DNA of 57,571 bases from Phascolarctobacterium sp. (lineage in GTDB: Bacteria > Bacillota > Negativicutes > Acidaminococcales > Acidaminococcaceae): positions 3,540 through 61,110 of the forward strand of contig JAJQAO010000026.1 in assembly GCA_021203775.1 (NCBI GenBank). The letters run 5' to 3'. This document shows, one piece after another, positions 38,507-47,005 of this stretch. The notes beneath the pieces are model-generated. The model was not told the DNA's origin. It did not search any database and saw nothing but the letters and a program-made list of their open reading frames with translations. Each line of letters starts with the position of its first letter. The stretch's first letter is position 1. A program made the translations under genes and the position numbers.

Positions 38507-39328
38507 ATGCCGGAAATGCCGGAGGTAGAACAGGTTAAGAAAACTTTAGCACCGCATGTAACAGGGAAAAAAATTCAGGCAATAGATGTTAAGCTTGATA
38601 GATTAATAAAATATCCTTCTCCGGAAAAGTTTATAAAAGGATTACTTGGTAAAACTATTCTGGATGTTAGGCGCAGGGGCAAATATTTGGTTTTAAAAAC
38701 TGATGTTAAGCAGGAAATTATAATACATTTGAGAATGACAGGTGCCCTAATTGCCCAAAGTAGCACGTTACCTGCTCCTGAGTATGCAAAAATAAAGTTT
38801 GAATTATCAGACGGAGTAACCATGTGGTTTACAGATATCAGGACATTTGGCACACTGTATTTGATAACGGATGGAGATTTTTTTATAGAGGGATATGAAA
38901 CATTAGGTCCGGAACCGCTGAGTACTGGTTTTACGGCAGAATATTTACAGTTGCTTGCATCTAAGAGCCACAAAGCAATAAAAACATTTATTTTGGATCA
39001 ACGTATTATTGCAGGGTTGGGGAATATTTATGCGGATGAGAGCTTGGCTCTTGCTGGTATAAGCCCCTTGCGTCTGGCTAATAGTCTCAGCTATAGAGAG
39101 ATAATAAACCTGTTCGAGGCAATAAATGAAGTTATTGCTCAGGGAATAAGAAACAGGGGTACCACTTTTAGAGATTATAAGGACGGAGAAGGGCATAAAG
39201 GCAATAACCAGAATTATTTACTTGTTTATGGACGTGGAGGCAAACCATGCAAAAAGTGTGGCAACGTCCTGCTTTCTACTAAAGTTGGCGGCAGAGGCAC
39301 TGTTTATTGTGGGAATTGCCAGAAATAG
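38507..39328 (+). CDS. mutM: Formamidopyrimidine-DNA glycosylase
   Basis: 273 aa from ATG 38507 (AGGAGGG upstream). Removes 8-oxoguanine and cuts the abasic site. Catalytic Pro2-Glu3 in MPEMPEVEQV, the RRRGKYL DNA-binding lysine, HLRMTG, NIYADESLALAGI and the C-terminal zinc finger CKKCGN...VYCGNCQ. The Met-Pro-Glu start must be exact because Pro2 is the nucleophile, which supports this start over an upstream ATG that would add ten residues. Twelve bases after polA. Confidence 0.97.
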   Translation: MPEMPEVEQVKKTLAPHVTGKKIQAIDVKLDRLIKYPSPEKFIKGLLGKTILDVRRRGKYLVLKTDVKQEIIIHLRMTGALIAQSSTLPAPEYAKIKFELSDGVTMWFTDIRTFGTLYLITDGDFFIEGYETLGPEPLSTGFTAEYLQLLASKSHKAIKTFILDQRIIAGLGNIYADESLALAGISPLRLANSLSYREIINLFEAINEVIAQGIRNRGTTFRDYKDGEGHKGNNQNYLLVYGRGGKPCKKCGNVLLSTKVGGRGTVYCGNCQK

Positions 39329-39337
39329 GAGTAGCAG

Positions 39338-39964
39338 ATGATAGTAATTGGATTAACAGGCGGAATAGCCTCTGGTAAAAGTACAGTTGCTAAATGGCTG
39401 CACGAAATTGGCTTGCCGGTTTTCGATGCTGATGAAGCCAGTAAAAAAGCAGTTGTTAAAGGCAGTATCGGATTAAAAATGGTTGAAGAGGCTTTAGGCA
39501 GCGAATACATTACAGATGGAGGCGTTCTTGACAGGACAAAAGTTGCGGCTTTGGTTTTTAGGGATAAGGAAGCACTGAAAAAACTAGAGGCTATCATTCA
39601 TGAAATGGTATGGGAGGAAGCATGTGATTTTCTCAATGAATGTCGGAAGAGGAAGTGTAAGGCAGCAGTGCTTGATGTGCCGCTTTTAATAGAATGCGGT
39701 TGGCATAACAAGGTTGATCTTGTCTGGCTGGTAGCTGTAAATCCTGATGAACAGGTGCGTAGAGCTATATTGCGTAGCAATATGAGTGAAGCTGAGGTTA
39801 AGGCCAGAATAGATGCTCAGATGCCACTGAAAGATAAAAAAAGTTTAGCTGATAAGGTTTTTGACAATAGCAATAGTCCCGAAACAACTATGGCAGAGGT
39901 ATATAAAGAAGTACATAGGATTTTAGGTGAGAACATTGGCAAACAGGGGGAAGGGGCGTATTAG
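39338..39964 (+). CDS. coaE: Dephospho-CoA kinase
   Basis: 208 aa. Last step of CoA synthesis. P-loop GLTGGIASGKST at the N-terminus, FDADEASKKAV, VLDVPLLIECGW and the lid RMDAQMPL-type RIDAQMPLKDK region. Length is normal. Nine bases after mutM, a linkage common in Firmicutes (polA-mutM-coaE). Its 3' end overlaps the next gene by about 38 bases. Confidence 0.96.
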   Translation: MIVIGLTGGIASGKSTVAKWLHEIGLPVFDADEASKKAVVKGSIGLKMVEEALGSEYITDGGVLDRTKVAALVFRDKEALKKLEAIIHEMVWEEACDFLNECRKRKCKAAVLDVPLLIECGWHNKVDLVWLVAVNPDEQVRRAILRSNMSEAEVKARIDAQMPLKDKKSLADKVFDNSNSPETTMAEVYKEVHRILGENIGKQGEGAY

Positions 39965-40553
39965 AGGAAAAAGGCAAAATAAAATTTTTATCTGCATATG
40001 TGTTTTAATTATTGCAATATGCTTTGGTTTTTGGAAATTGTGGCACAGTGACGAAATGCAGATGCGTTTTGTATATATATGGCCTTATCAGCAGGAAATT
40101 TTACAGTACAGCGAAAATAGCAGAATAGATCCTTTCTTGATTGCTGCAATTATAAAAAATGAAAGCAATTTTAACAATAAGGCTGTTTCCAATGCCGGGG
40201 CAGTCGGATTGATGCAGATAATGCCGGAAACAGGGAAATGGATAGCAGGCCAGATGGATTTGACTGGCTACAATGATCAGGATCTTTACAAGAGTCGTAC
40301 GAATATTCGAATGGGCTGCTGGTATGTAGGGGAGTTAGACCATGAATTCAGACACAATTTTACTTTAATGATGATTGCCTATAATGCAGGGAGAGGAAAA
40401 ACTAAAGAATGGATGCGGATTAATGGGTGGAACTATAATTTCAACGATGTTAAAAGCATTCCCTATGCTGATACTCGCACATATGTAACTAAAGTTTTAT
40501 ATGACAGGGATAAATACTATTCGCTATATAAAGATAAGGTGGGGAGTGATTAA
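39927..40553 (+). CDS. Membrane-anchored soluble-type lytic transglycosylase
   Basis: 208 aa. A basic tail (RGKGRIRGKRQNK) and one transmembrane helix (19-38) precede an SLT lysozyme-like domain. The catalytic Glu79 lies in IIKNESNF, followed by AVSNAGAVGLMQIMPETG, MGCWYVGEL and MIAYNAGRG, all typical of family 1 lytic transglycosylases. It cleaves peptidoglycan to 1,6-anhydro products outside the membrane. The start is uncertain: GTG 39927 or TTG 39936, both inside coaE. The last gene of the polA operon; the polA-mutM-coaE-SLT order occurs in other Firmicutes. Confidence 0.93.
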   Translation: MRTLANRGKGRIRGKRQNKIFICICVLIIAICFGFWKLWHSDEMQMRFVYIWPYQQEILQYSENSRIDPFLIAAIIKNESNFNNKAVSNAGAVGLMQIMPETGKWIAGQMDLTGYNDQDLYKSRTNIRMGCWYVGELDHEFRHNFTLMMIAYNAGRGKTKEWMRINGWNYNFNDVKSIPYADTRTYVTKVLYDRDKYYSLYKDKVGSD

Positions 40554-40561
40554 AAAAGCTG

Positions 40562-40590
40562 TTGACATGCCTATGGAAAAATGGTACTAT
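40562..40590 (+). promoter_or_regulatory. Promoter of the tRNA-Leu pair
   Basis: TTGACA (40562-40567), 17-base spacer, TACTAT (40585-40590), 23 bases before the first tRNA. Confidence 0.8.
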
Positions 40591-40613
40591 AACTTTGCTG
40601 TTGATAAGAGAAT

Positions 40614-40699
40614 GCGGTAGTGGCGGAAAGGCAGACGCGCTAGCCTCAGGAGCTAGTGGGGGAAACCCCGTGGAGGTTCAAATCCTCTCTACCGCACCA
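40614..40699 (+). tRNA. tRNA-Leu (CAG)
   Basis: 86 bases with acceptor stem GCGGTAG/CTACCGC, long variable arm (TGGGGGAAACCCCG), T-loop GTTCAAATC and encoded CCA. Anticodon loop CTCAGGA gives CAG, reading CUG. Confidence 0.97.
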
Positions 40700-40716
40700 T
40701 TTATTATCTTGAAAAT

Positions 40717-40802
40717 GCGGTCGTGGTGGAACGGCAGACACGCTACTTTGAGGGGGTAGTGGGGGAAACCCCGTATGGGTTCAAATCCCATCGACCGCAC
40801 CA
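40717..40802 (+). tRNA. tRNA-Leu (GAG)
   Basis: 86 bases, acceptor GCGGTCG/CGACCGC, long variable arm, encoded CCA. Anticodon loop TTGAGGG gives GAG, reading CUC/CUU. Seventeen bases after tRNA-Leu(CAG), so co-transcribed. Confidence 0.97.
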
Positions 40803-40823
40803 AAAGCAGGTATGTCGTATTGT

Positions 40824-40850
40824 AGGCTCAGGGAAAAGACCTTGAGCTTT
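40824..40850 (+). terminator. Terminator of the tRNA-Leu unit
   Basis: GCTCAGGG / CCTTGAGC stem with one G-T pair, loop AAAAGA, then TTTTCT. Confidence 0.75.
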
Positions 40851-40860
40851 TCTATATTTT

Positions 40861-40912
40861 TAGACACAAAAAAGCATGCTGGAATATTGTCCAGCATGCT
40901 TTTTTGTGTCTA
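40861..40912. terminator. Long perfect palindrome, bidirectional terminator
   Basis: Twenty-three-base-pair uninterrupted stem (arms 40861-40883 and 40890-40912) with a six-base loop. T-runs inside both arms give terminators on either strand. It lies 11 bases after the stop of the minus-strand DUF401 gene. Confidence 0.85.
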
Positions 40913-40922
40913 TTATTTAATA

Positions 40923-42137
40923 TTACCAAGTAAAATAAGTGTAAATACTGAAAATTGTCAGTAGGAGTATTTCCATTTTCATAATAGGCTTAAGTGATTT
41001 AAAAAAATCGGCCTTAAAATAGTCGAGAGTGACGATTAAACACATATGAGTAGGGGTAAGCATTTGTCCTGCTACACCAAAGGCCATAGCTACGCCTGCT
41101 AAATTTAATGTGTCTATGGGCATTGCTGCTACAATTGGCATAATGATGGCAACATGTCCTTGCGACATACCGGTTAATACGCCTATAATAAAGGAAACAC
41201 AGGCAATTATTACGGGAACTGGCAAAGGTGAATTTTGGAAGGCAAAAACTATTTCATTAAGTACTTGGGTCACGGTCAAAATCTGAATAAAATATAGGAT
41301 GCATAATACGTTCAAAAACATTTTCCAGTCACAGGCACCCAATACTACTTCCCTTAAATTGACAAAACGTTTTGTACTTCGCAATACGAAAAACAGGAGT
41401 GCTGTCACCAGTCCCATTGATAAAGAAGCATTAAAATCAAAAAATACTACAAGGATAAAAGTTAGTATGACGGGGGACAGGGCAAGGAATAAATCTATTT
41501 GATTTTTATGGATTTCATTGGAACTTGTAGCTGATTTTTCCGTATCTATTTTGAGAGGATAAATGAGAATTATCCAGCCTACTAGAAAAGCGGCTATTGT
41601 AAGCCAGCACAGATGGCGGATAAAATCACTAAAAGCGATACCAGATATGTTACATGCCATGATCATGCCGGGAATTATAGGATTGGAAAATTCAAAAATA
41701 TGGCGGAACCAGAAATTTATAGCAGATTTATCCTCTTGGGATAATACGGTACCTTTGCTGGCTTCTTCAACTATGGGGGCAGAGAACCGTGCACCGCCTA
41801 GAGAAGGCAAAAGCCCTAAGAATGCCGGCATAACAGCCAGAGTGAATTTGGAGCTTGAAAAAATTTTTTTCAGAGCCTTGACCATTCCTTCTAATGTACC
41901 ACTGGTGCGTAACTCTATTTCTAGGCACATAACGAAATATAGTGCCAAAATTATATCATAAGTGCGTCCTAGGGATAGGGTTTCGATAAAGGCCTGTCCC
42001 AGAAAAGCTGGTTGAAAAGACTTCACTAACCAGATCAGGAGACCACCTGCGAGCATGCATGGACCTATAGGGAAATGACGCCGCAGCAGGAAAATAATAA
42101 GTAGCATAGCTAACGTAAGTAATATGAAAATATTCAT
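40923..42137 (-). CDS. DUF401 family permease
   Basis: 404 aa with about ten to twelve transmembrane segments. Conserved stretches of the DUF401 family of ion-transporter-like membrane proteins: LGLLPSLGGARFSAPIVEEA, the FWFRHIFEFSNPIIPG block and TGMSQGHVAIIMPIV. The duplicated plan resembles the citrate/lactate-type and GntP-like permeases, but no substrate is known. The start has GGGGAG upstream. Transcribed towards the tRNA genes and alone in its unit; it sits between the tRNA-Leu pair and the Septu-like genes. Confidence 0.88.
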   Translation of the reverse strand: MNIFILLTLAMLLIIFLLRRHFPIGPCMLAGGLLIWLVKSFQPAFLGQAFIETLSLGRTYDIILALYFVMCLEIELRTSGTLEGMVKALKKIFSSSKFTLAVMPAFLGLLPSLGGARFSAPIVEEASKGTVLSQEDKSAINFWFRHIFEFSNPIIPGMIMACNISGIAFSDFIRHLCWLTIAAFLVGWIILIYPLKIDTEKSATSSNEIHKNQIDLFLALSPVILTFILVVFFDFNASLSMGLVTALLFFVLRSTKRFVNLREVVLGACDWKMFLNVLCILYFIQILTVTQVLNEIVFAFQNSPLPVPVIIACVSFIIGVLTGMSQGHVAIIMPIVAAMPIDTLNLAGVAMAFGVAGQMLTPTHMCLIVTLDYFKADFFKSLKPIMKMEILLLTIFSIYTYFTW

Positions 42138-42395
42138 TGATATACACTCTCCCCATCGAATATTAAATTATAAACTGTTTTTACAAAAGAATCAATAAGT
42201 TTTTCCCGTAAGAATGTCAAACTAAGATGATTAAAAGTAATGTAGTTATGTTTTAAATATGGAATGGCTTTATATGATAATTGGGTTATACGTGTTATAA
42301 TTAGATTGTTATAGGGAATAGAATGATGTGCTATGTCTTAGGAAGCTTGGATTATGCAGATATGGGAAATTTTAATGGGCTACCGGAGGTATGAT

Positions 42396-43751
42396 ATGCG
42401 TATTGATAAACTCTATTTACAAAATTTTCGTTGTTATGATAACTTGGAAATTGATTTTGATAAAAATCTGACGCTTATTGTAGGAGCAAACGGTAATGGG
42501 AAAACGGCTATTCTAGATGCCTTGGCTATTGCATTAGGACCTTATTTAAGTGCATTCGGTAGTAAAGGCCGCAATATGAATGAGAGAGATGTGCGGAAAA
42601 TAAAGGATGCCGGTAGTATGGGAAATGACCGTATTTTAAGGATGAAAAGCCAGTATCCTGTGGTCATACAGGCAGATGGGATTAACGGAGAAGGCAAATC
42701 TCTGGAATGGAAGCGCGAGTTAAAGACTAGTCGTAGTCGTACTACTTCTACAGATGCCAAACAACTGAGTGATTATGGCAAATTACTGTGTGATGCTGTA
42801 AATAGTAGCGGTGATGAAAAAGTGATTTTACCGGCACTGGCCTATTATGGAACTTCCCGAATGTGGAATGACAGCAAATTGCTTGATACTCATAAAATGG
42901 TTGATTTGGAACGCAGTGTTGGATATGAGGAATGCCTGGAGCCATCATCTTCCTACAATACCTTTGGTCAATGGTTTAAATATGCCGTCCTAAGTGCAGC
43001 AGAGTACAGTCATTCTTTAAAGGAAACTAAATCAGCTGATAAGGAAAATCCTTATGAAATGATTTTAAAGGCAGTACGGCAGGCTATAGTTACCTGCTTG
43101 AAGAGTATGGGATGGAGTGATATTAACTACAGTTTTGCTTTGCAGGATTTTGTCCTATATCATCCTGATATGGGGGAACTGACGATTGAGGCGCTAAGCG
43201 ATGGTGCTCGTAGTGTTATTAGTATGGCGGCAGATCTGGCCTATCGTATGGTACGTCTTAATCCGGATCTTGGGAGCCGTGCAGCACTGGATACACCAGG
43301 GATTGTGCTAATTGATGAAGTGGATATGCATCTTCATCCTTCATGGCAGCAAACAGTAATGCTGGATTTACAGCAGGCTTTTCCAAGTGTGCAGTTTATT
43401 GCTACGACCCACAGTCCGCAAGTTCTTAGCACTGTTGGAGCTGAGAAGATTCGTATTCTGGAATGGGACAGCAATGGTTTTGAAGGAGTACGCCAGCCGG
43501 AGTTTTCATTGGGCGCGGAAAGTTATCAGTTATTGAAAGAGATTCAAAATGTAGATACACGGCCTCAGGCTTTGCCAATAGTCAAGGATCTTGGAAGATA
43601 TTTGGAATTATTGAGTGAGGATAAATGGGATACTGATGAAGCAATAAACTTGCGCAAACGGTTAGATGAGTGGAGTAAAGGACGTGATCCTGTTTTATTG
43701 CGCGCGGATATGGATATCAGAATGCGTTCCCTTAGGAGAAAACAGAAATGA
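42396..43751 (+). CDS. ptuA: Septu-like ATPase PtuA
   Basis: 451 aa from ATG 42396 (GGAGGT five bases upstream; an ATG 14 codons earlier has no such site). RecF/SMC/OLD-type ABC ATPase: N-terminal KLYLQNFRCYDN, Walker A GANGNGKT (30-37), signature-like LSDGARS (267-273), Walker B IVLIDEVDMHLHP (303-315) and H-loop TTHSPQ (337-342). The 4-base overlap with an HNH nuclease of the PtuB type makes a Septu pair most likely. In Septu, PtuA ATPase and PtuB nuclease act together in anti-phage defence. No reverse transcriptase is nearby, so it is not the retron-linked form. Confidence 0.85.
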   Translation: MRIDKLYLQNFRCYDNLEIDFDKNLTLIVGANGNGKTAILDALAIALGPYLSAFGSKGRNMNERDVRKIKDAGSMGNDRILRMKSQYPVVIQADGINGEGKSLEWKRELKTSRSRTTSTDAKQLSDYGKLLCDAVNSSGDEKVILPALAYYGTSRMWNDSKLLDTHKMVDLERSVGYEECLEPSSSYNTFGQWFKYAVLSAAEYSHSLKETKSADKENPYEMILKAVRQAIVTCLKSMGWSDINYSFALQDFVLYHPDMGELTIEALSDGARSVISMAADLAYRMVRLNPDLGSRAALDTPGIVLIDEVDMHLHPSWQQTVMLDLQQAFPSVQFIATTHSPQVLSTVGAEKIRILEWDSNGFEGVRQPEFSLGAESYQLLKEIQNVDTRPQALPIVKDLGRYLELLSEDKWDTDEAINLRKRLDEWSKGRDPVLLRADMDIRMRSLRRKQK

Positions 43752-44527
43752 AAAGGGTTCATAAAAGTGCTAAAGAACCTGAATTATTGTGCAAGTATCG
43801 GAATTTATACCCTGCTGAGACATGGGAACATTTTCGCCGGCACTGGCGCAAGGGATATAGACAGGTGAAAGAAGCTACCATAAAGGATCAGCATGGTTTG
43901 TGCGCCTATTGTGAGATTAGCATCAAGCTGGCAGAAGAAGAGAATGAAGTTGATGATTTCCGCGTAGAACATTTTTTCCCTAAATCAGCAACTAAGAAAG
44001 ATAATCACAATTACCATTTGGATTGGCACAATCTTCTGGGAGTCTGTCATGGAGGCAGTCAGCCTTATGTGCCAGATGCGCAGTGGCGGTTTTCTGCTCA
44101 AAAAAAAGATCGTAGTTGCGATGTACCAAAAGGCAGTAAAGAAATTACAAGGAACATACTTAATCCTTTAAAAATACCTGCGTATATACGCTTATTTCGC
44201 TATGCAGAGCATACTGGAAGGATTATTGTTGATGAAACAGTTTGTCCGCCAGGATTGCAGAAAAAAGCCCGGATTACTATAAAAGAATTAAATCTTAATG
44301 CGCCGCGCCTTATGAGGATGAGAAAAGCCGTCATTCAAAGATTAAATGAGGAAATTACCGATATTATACAGACAGGCACAACTATTGAAGAAGCGGCGTC
44401 TTTTTTAGCAGAGAGTTTTCTTCTGCCAGATGACGAGGGAAGATATGTATCTTTTTTCACAATGATTCGATGGTACTTGGGAACGGCTGCAGAGCAACTT
44501 TTATCAGAACACAACTATAATATTTAA
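43748..44527 (+). CDS. ptuB: Septu-like HNH endonuclease PtuB
   Basis: 259 aa, start ATG overlapping the ptuA stop (ATGA). TIGR02646-type HNH nuclease: Cys52/Cys55 in LCAYCE, the first histidine His75 in FRVEHFFPKS, Asn95 in WHNLLGVCHGG with Cys100/His101, then RSCD, all expected of a zinc-supported beta-beta-alpha-Me fold. The remainder (150-259) is helical. It is predicted to cut DNA when released or activated by the ATPase. The two genes form a compact module with no third partner visible. Confidence 0.85.
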   Translation: MKRVHKSAKEPELLCKYRNLYPAETWEHFRRHWRKGYRQVKEATIKDQHGLCAYCEISIKLAEEENEVDDFRVEHFFPKSATKKDNHNYHLDWHNLLGVCHGGSQPYVPDAQWRFSAQKKDRSCDVPKGSKEITRNILNPLKIPAYIRLFRYAEHTGRIIVDETVCPPGLQKKARITIKELNLNAPRLMRMRKAVIQRLNEEITDIIQTGTTIEEAASFLAESFLLPDDEGRYVSFFTMIRWYLGTAAEQLLSEHNYNI

Positions 44528-44685
44528 ATTTATCTGCTTTTAAATTAGTTTTGGTAGCGAGGTCCACCATGGTTTATTAGAATTGCTATCAGATTTTATA
44601 AAAGCAGGATTTTTTCTTTTTTATTAGAATTAGGATAAGTATGTGATATATTATATTGGTAATATTGAGTTTCGGGAGAAAATTA

Positions 44686-46056
44686 ATGATGAAAGTTACT
44701 AATAAGGCATTTAAAGCTTACGATATACGAGGTATTTATCCGGATGAAGTAAACGAGGAACTGGCTTATAGGGTTGGCCGAGTTTTTTCTGCAATGTTCG
44801 CTGCAGAAACGGTTGTGATAGGGCATGATATTCGGTTGAGCGGTCGTCCATTGGTAGATGCTTTAGCAGAAGGATTACGCCATGGCGGGACTAACGTACT
44901 AGATATTGGTCAATGTGGTACGGAAATGATTTATTTTGCTACGTTCCATCTGAATTCTGATGGGGGCGTTATGGTGACTGCCAGCCATAATCCAAGGGAA
45001 TATAATGGAATGAAGCTGGTGCGCAAAGGAGCTAGGCCTGTTTCCTCAGATACTGGACTCCAAGATATAGGGGAGATGGTTATTGCCGAATACTTCCCTC
45101 ATGGACTTGTATCAGGGAAAAAAATAGGCACTATGAAAAAAATTGATATTATGCCTCCATATATAGCTCATTTGTTGACATATTTTGATAAAAGTTTTTT
45201 AAAACCACTGAAGATAGTGGTTAATCCTGGTAATGGTGGCGCAGGACCTATAATGAAGGAACTAGCAAAAAGTTTGCCATTTGAATTTCTTTTTGTTAAC
45301 GAAAAACCCGATGGGACATTTCCAAATGGGGTACCCAATCCGCTTTTATTAACAAACAGAGATACAACAGCCGAATTAGTACGTAAAACTGGAGCTGATC
45401 TCGGCATTGCTTGGGATGGAGATTTTGATCGCTGTTTTTTGTTCGATGAAAATGGCGATTTTATTGAAGGTTACTATATTGTTGGATTATTGGCGGAAGT
45501 TTTTTTAATAAAAGAACCTAAAGCAAAAATCATGTACGATCCGCGGCTTACTTGGAATACAGAGGCAATTTTGGCGAAGAATAAAGGTGTTCCGGTGAGG
45601 TGTAAAAGCGGGCATACGTTTATGAAGGAATGTATGAGAGCTAATGAGGTGTTATATGGAGGAGAAATGTCTGCTCACCATTATTTCCGGGATTTTTCTT
45701 ACTGTGATAGTGGGATGATCCCGTGGTTATTGGTGACAGAATTAATGTGTCGCAGCGGCAAAAAACTTTCTGATCTTGTAGGGCCTAGAATGAAAATGTT
45801 TCCTTGTAGCGGAGAAATCAATCGAAAAGTGAAAGACGCGGCATGTGTACTGGCGACATTGGAAACCAAGTATGCTGATGGCTGTCAGGATAAATTAGAC
45901 GGGTTAAGCGTAGCCTATGATAATTGGCGCTTTAATGTGCGTGCGTCAAATACTGAACCTGTCATGCGTTTAAATGTGGAAACTAAAGGAGACGGGAATC
46001 TTCTGGCCGAAAAAACTGCAGAATTATTGGCTGTTATAGGTGGGGAAGAAGCTTAA
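44686..46056 (+). CDS. Phosphomannomutase/phosphoglucomutase
   Basis: 456-aa alpha-D-phosphohexomutase of the AlgC/ManB type. Begins KAFKAYDIRGIYPDEV; catalytic phosphoserine Ser100 in TASHNPREYNGMK; metal-binding DGDFDR; sugar-specificity loop GGEMSAHHYF, in which Glu-Met-Ser is typical for PMM/PGM; C-terminal RASNTEPVMR phosphate-binding loop. ATG 44686 has GGGAG upstream (44689 is an alternative). It interconverts glucose- or mannose-6-phosphate and the 1-phosphate, feeding galU next door. Confidence 0.95.
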   Translation: MMKVTNKAFKAYDIRGIYPDEVNEELAYRVGRVFSAMFAAETVVIGHDIRLSGRPLVDALAEGLRHGGTNVLDIGQCGTEMIYFATFHLNSDGGVMVTASHNPREYNGMKLVRKGARPVSSDTGLQDIGEMVIAEYFPHGLVSGKKIGTMKKIDIMPPYIAHLLTYFDKSFLKPLKIVVNPGNGGAGPIMKELAKSLPFEFLFVNEKPDGTFPNGVPNPLLLTNRDTTAELVRKTGADLGIAWDGDFDRCFLFDENGDFIEGYYIVGLLAEVFLIKEPKAKIMYDPRLTWNTEAILAKNKGVPVRCKSGHTFMKECMRANEVLYGGEMSAHHYFRDFSYCDSGMIPWLLVTELMCRSGKKLSDLVGPRMKMFPCSGEINRKVKDAACVLATLETKYADGCQDKLDGLSVAYDNWRFNVRASNTEPVMRLNVETKGDGNLLAEKTAELLAVIGGEEA

Positions 46057-46100
46057 CCCCCTGCAATAAATTCTCATGAGGAAGAAGGAAGCTTTGAACT

Positions 46101-47003
46101 ATGATTAAAAAAATTCGTAAAGCAGTTATTCCTGCGGCAGGGCTAGGTACTCGATTTTTACCGGCTACTAAAGCAACGCCAAAAGAGATGTTGCCGATAG
46201 TTGACAAGCCCACCATCCAGTATATTATTGAAGAGGCACTGGCGTCTGGTATTGAGGATATTTTGATTATTACAGGACGTAGTAAACGTGCCATTGAAGA
46301 TCACTTTGATCGCAGCGTAGAACTGGAAATAAACTTGGAAGCAAGTGGTAAGATCAGTGAACTGAAAATGATTAGGGAAATTTCTGATATCAGAATTCAT
46401 TATATCCGGCAAAAAGAACCTCGCGGTTTGGGACATGCCATTTTGTGCGCTCAGCAGTTTATTGGTGATGAGCCCTTCGCCGTATTACTTGGTGATGACG
46501 TGGTAGATAGTGAAGTCCCGGCTTTAAAGCAGCTCATTGATGTATATGATAGAACTGGTGCAAGTATTCTCGGAGTACAGGAGGTGTCCCAGGAAAAGGT
46601 ATCTTCTTATGGCATTGTAGATTCGAGGGCTACTGATGATAAACGCACTTTTCTTGTAACAGATATGGTAGAAAAGCCTAAAGTAGAAGCAGCGCCATCA
46701 AGACTTGCCATTTTAGGCAGATATATCATTAGTAATGATATTTTTCCTATTCTTGCAGAGACCAAACCAGGGCGAGGAAATGAAATACAACTAACGGATG
46801 CTTTAAAAGAGCTAGCTAAACGGCAGCTAGTATATGCGTATAATTTTAAAGGCCGGCGCTATGATGTTGGCGATAAGCAAGGGTTTTTGGAAGCTACAGT
46901 TGAAATGGCTTTGAAACGTGATGATTTGCGTGATGATTTTTTGCGATATTTGCAGAACATTGCGGGCATGGGAAAAGGACAGGAAAACCAGAAGGAGCAG
47001 TGA
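46101..47003 (+). CDS. galU: UTP-glucose-1-phosphate uridylyltransferase
   Basis: 300 aa. Makes UDP-glucose from glucose-1-phosphate and UTP. Signature AAGLGTRFLPATKATPKEMLPI split over residues 11-32, LLGDDVV metal site, MVEKPKVEAAPS, and GRGNEIQLTDAL. Length is typical. GalU and the downstream galE overlap or abut, and with the hexomutase upstream they provide glucose-1-phosphate to UDP-glucose to UDP-galactose. Confidence 0.97.
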   Translation: MIKKIRKAVIPAAGLGTRFLPATKATPKEMLPIVDKPTIQYIIEEALASGIEDILIITGRSKRAIEDHFDRSVELEINLEASGKISELKMIREISDIRIHYIRQKEPRGLGHAILCAQQFIGDEPFAVLLGDDVVDSEVPALKQLIDVYDRTGASILGVQEVSQEKVSSYGIVDSRATDDKRTFLVTDMVEKPKVEAAPSRLAILGRYIISNDIFPILAETKPGRGNEIQLTDALKELAKRQLVYAYNFKGRRYDVGDKQGFLEATVEMALKRDDLRDDFLRYLQNIAGMGKGQENQKEQ

Positions 47004-47005
47004 AT

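Noticed and set aside
42396-44527. Retron Ec78-type system
   Set aside because: No reverse transcriptase gene or msr/msd-like repeat is in the adjacent sequence; the gap before ptuA is only ~260 bases and holds no such structure I can see.
44553-44570. Possible tRNA 3' end copy (ggtagcgaggtccaccat) as an attachment site
   Set aside because: Only a loose match to the end of tRNA-Leu; not a contiguous repeat.
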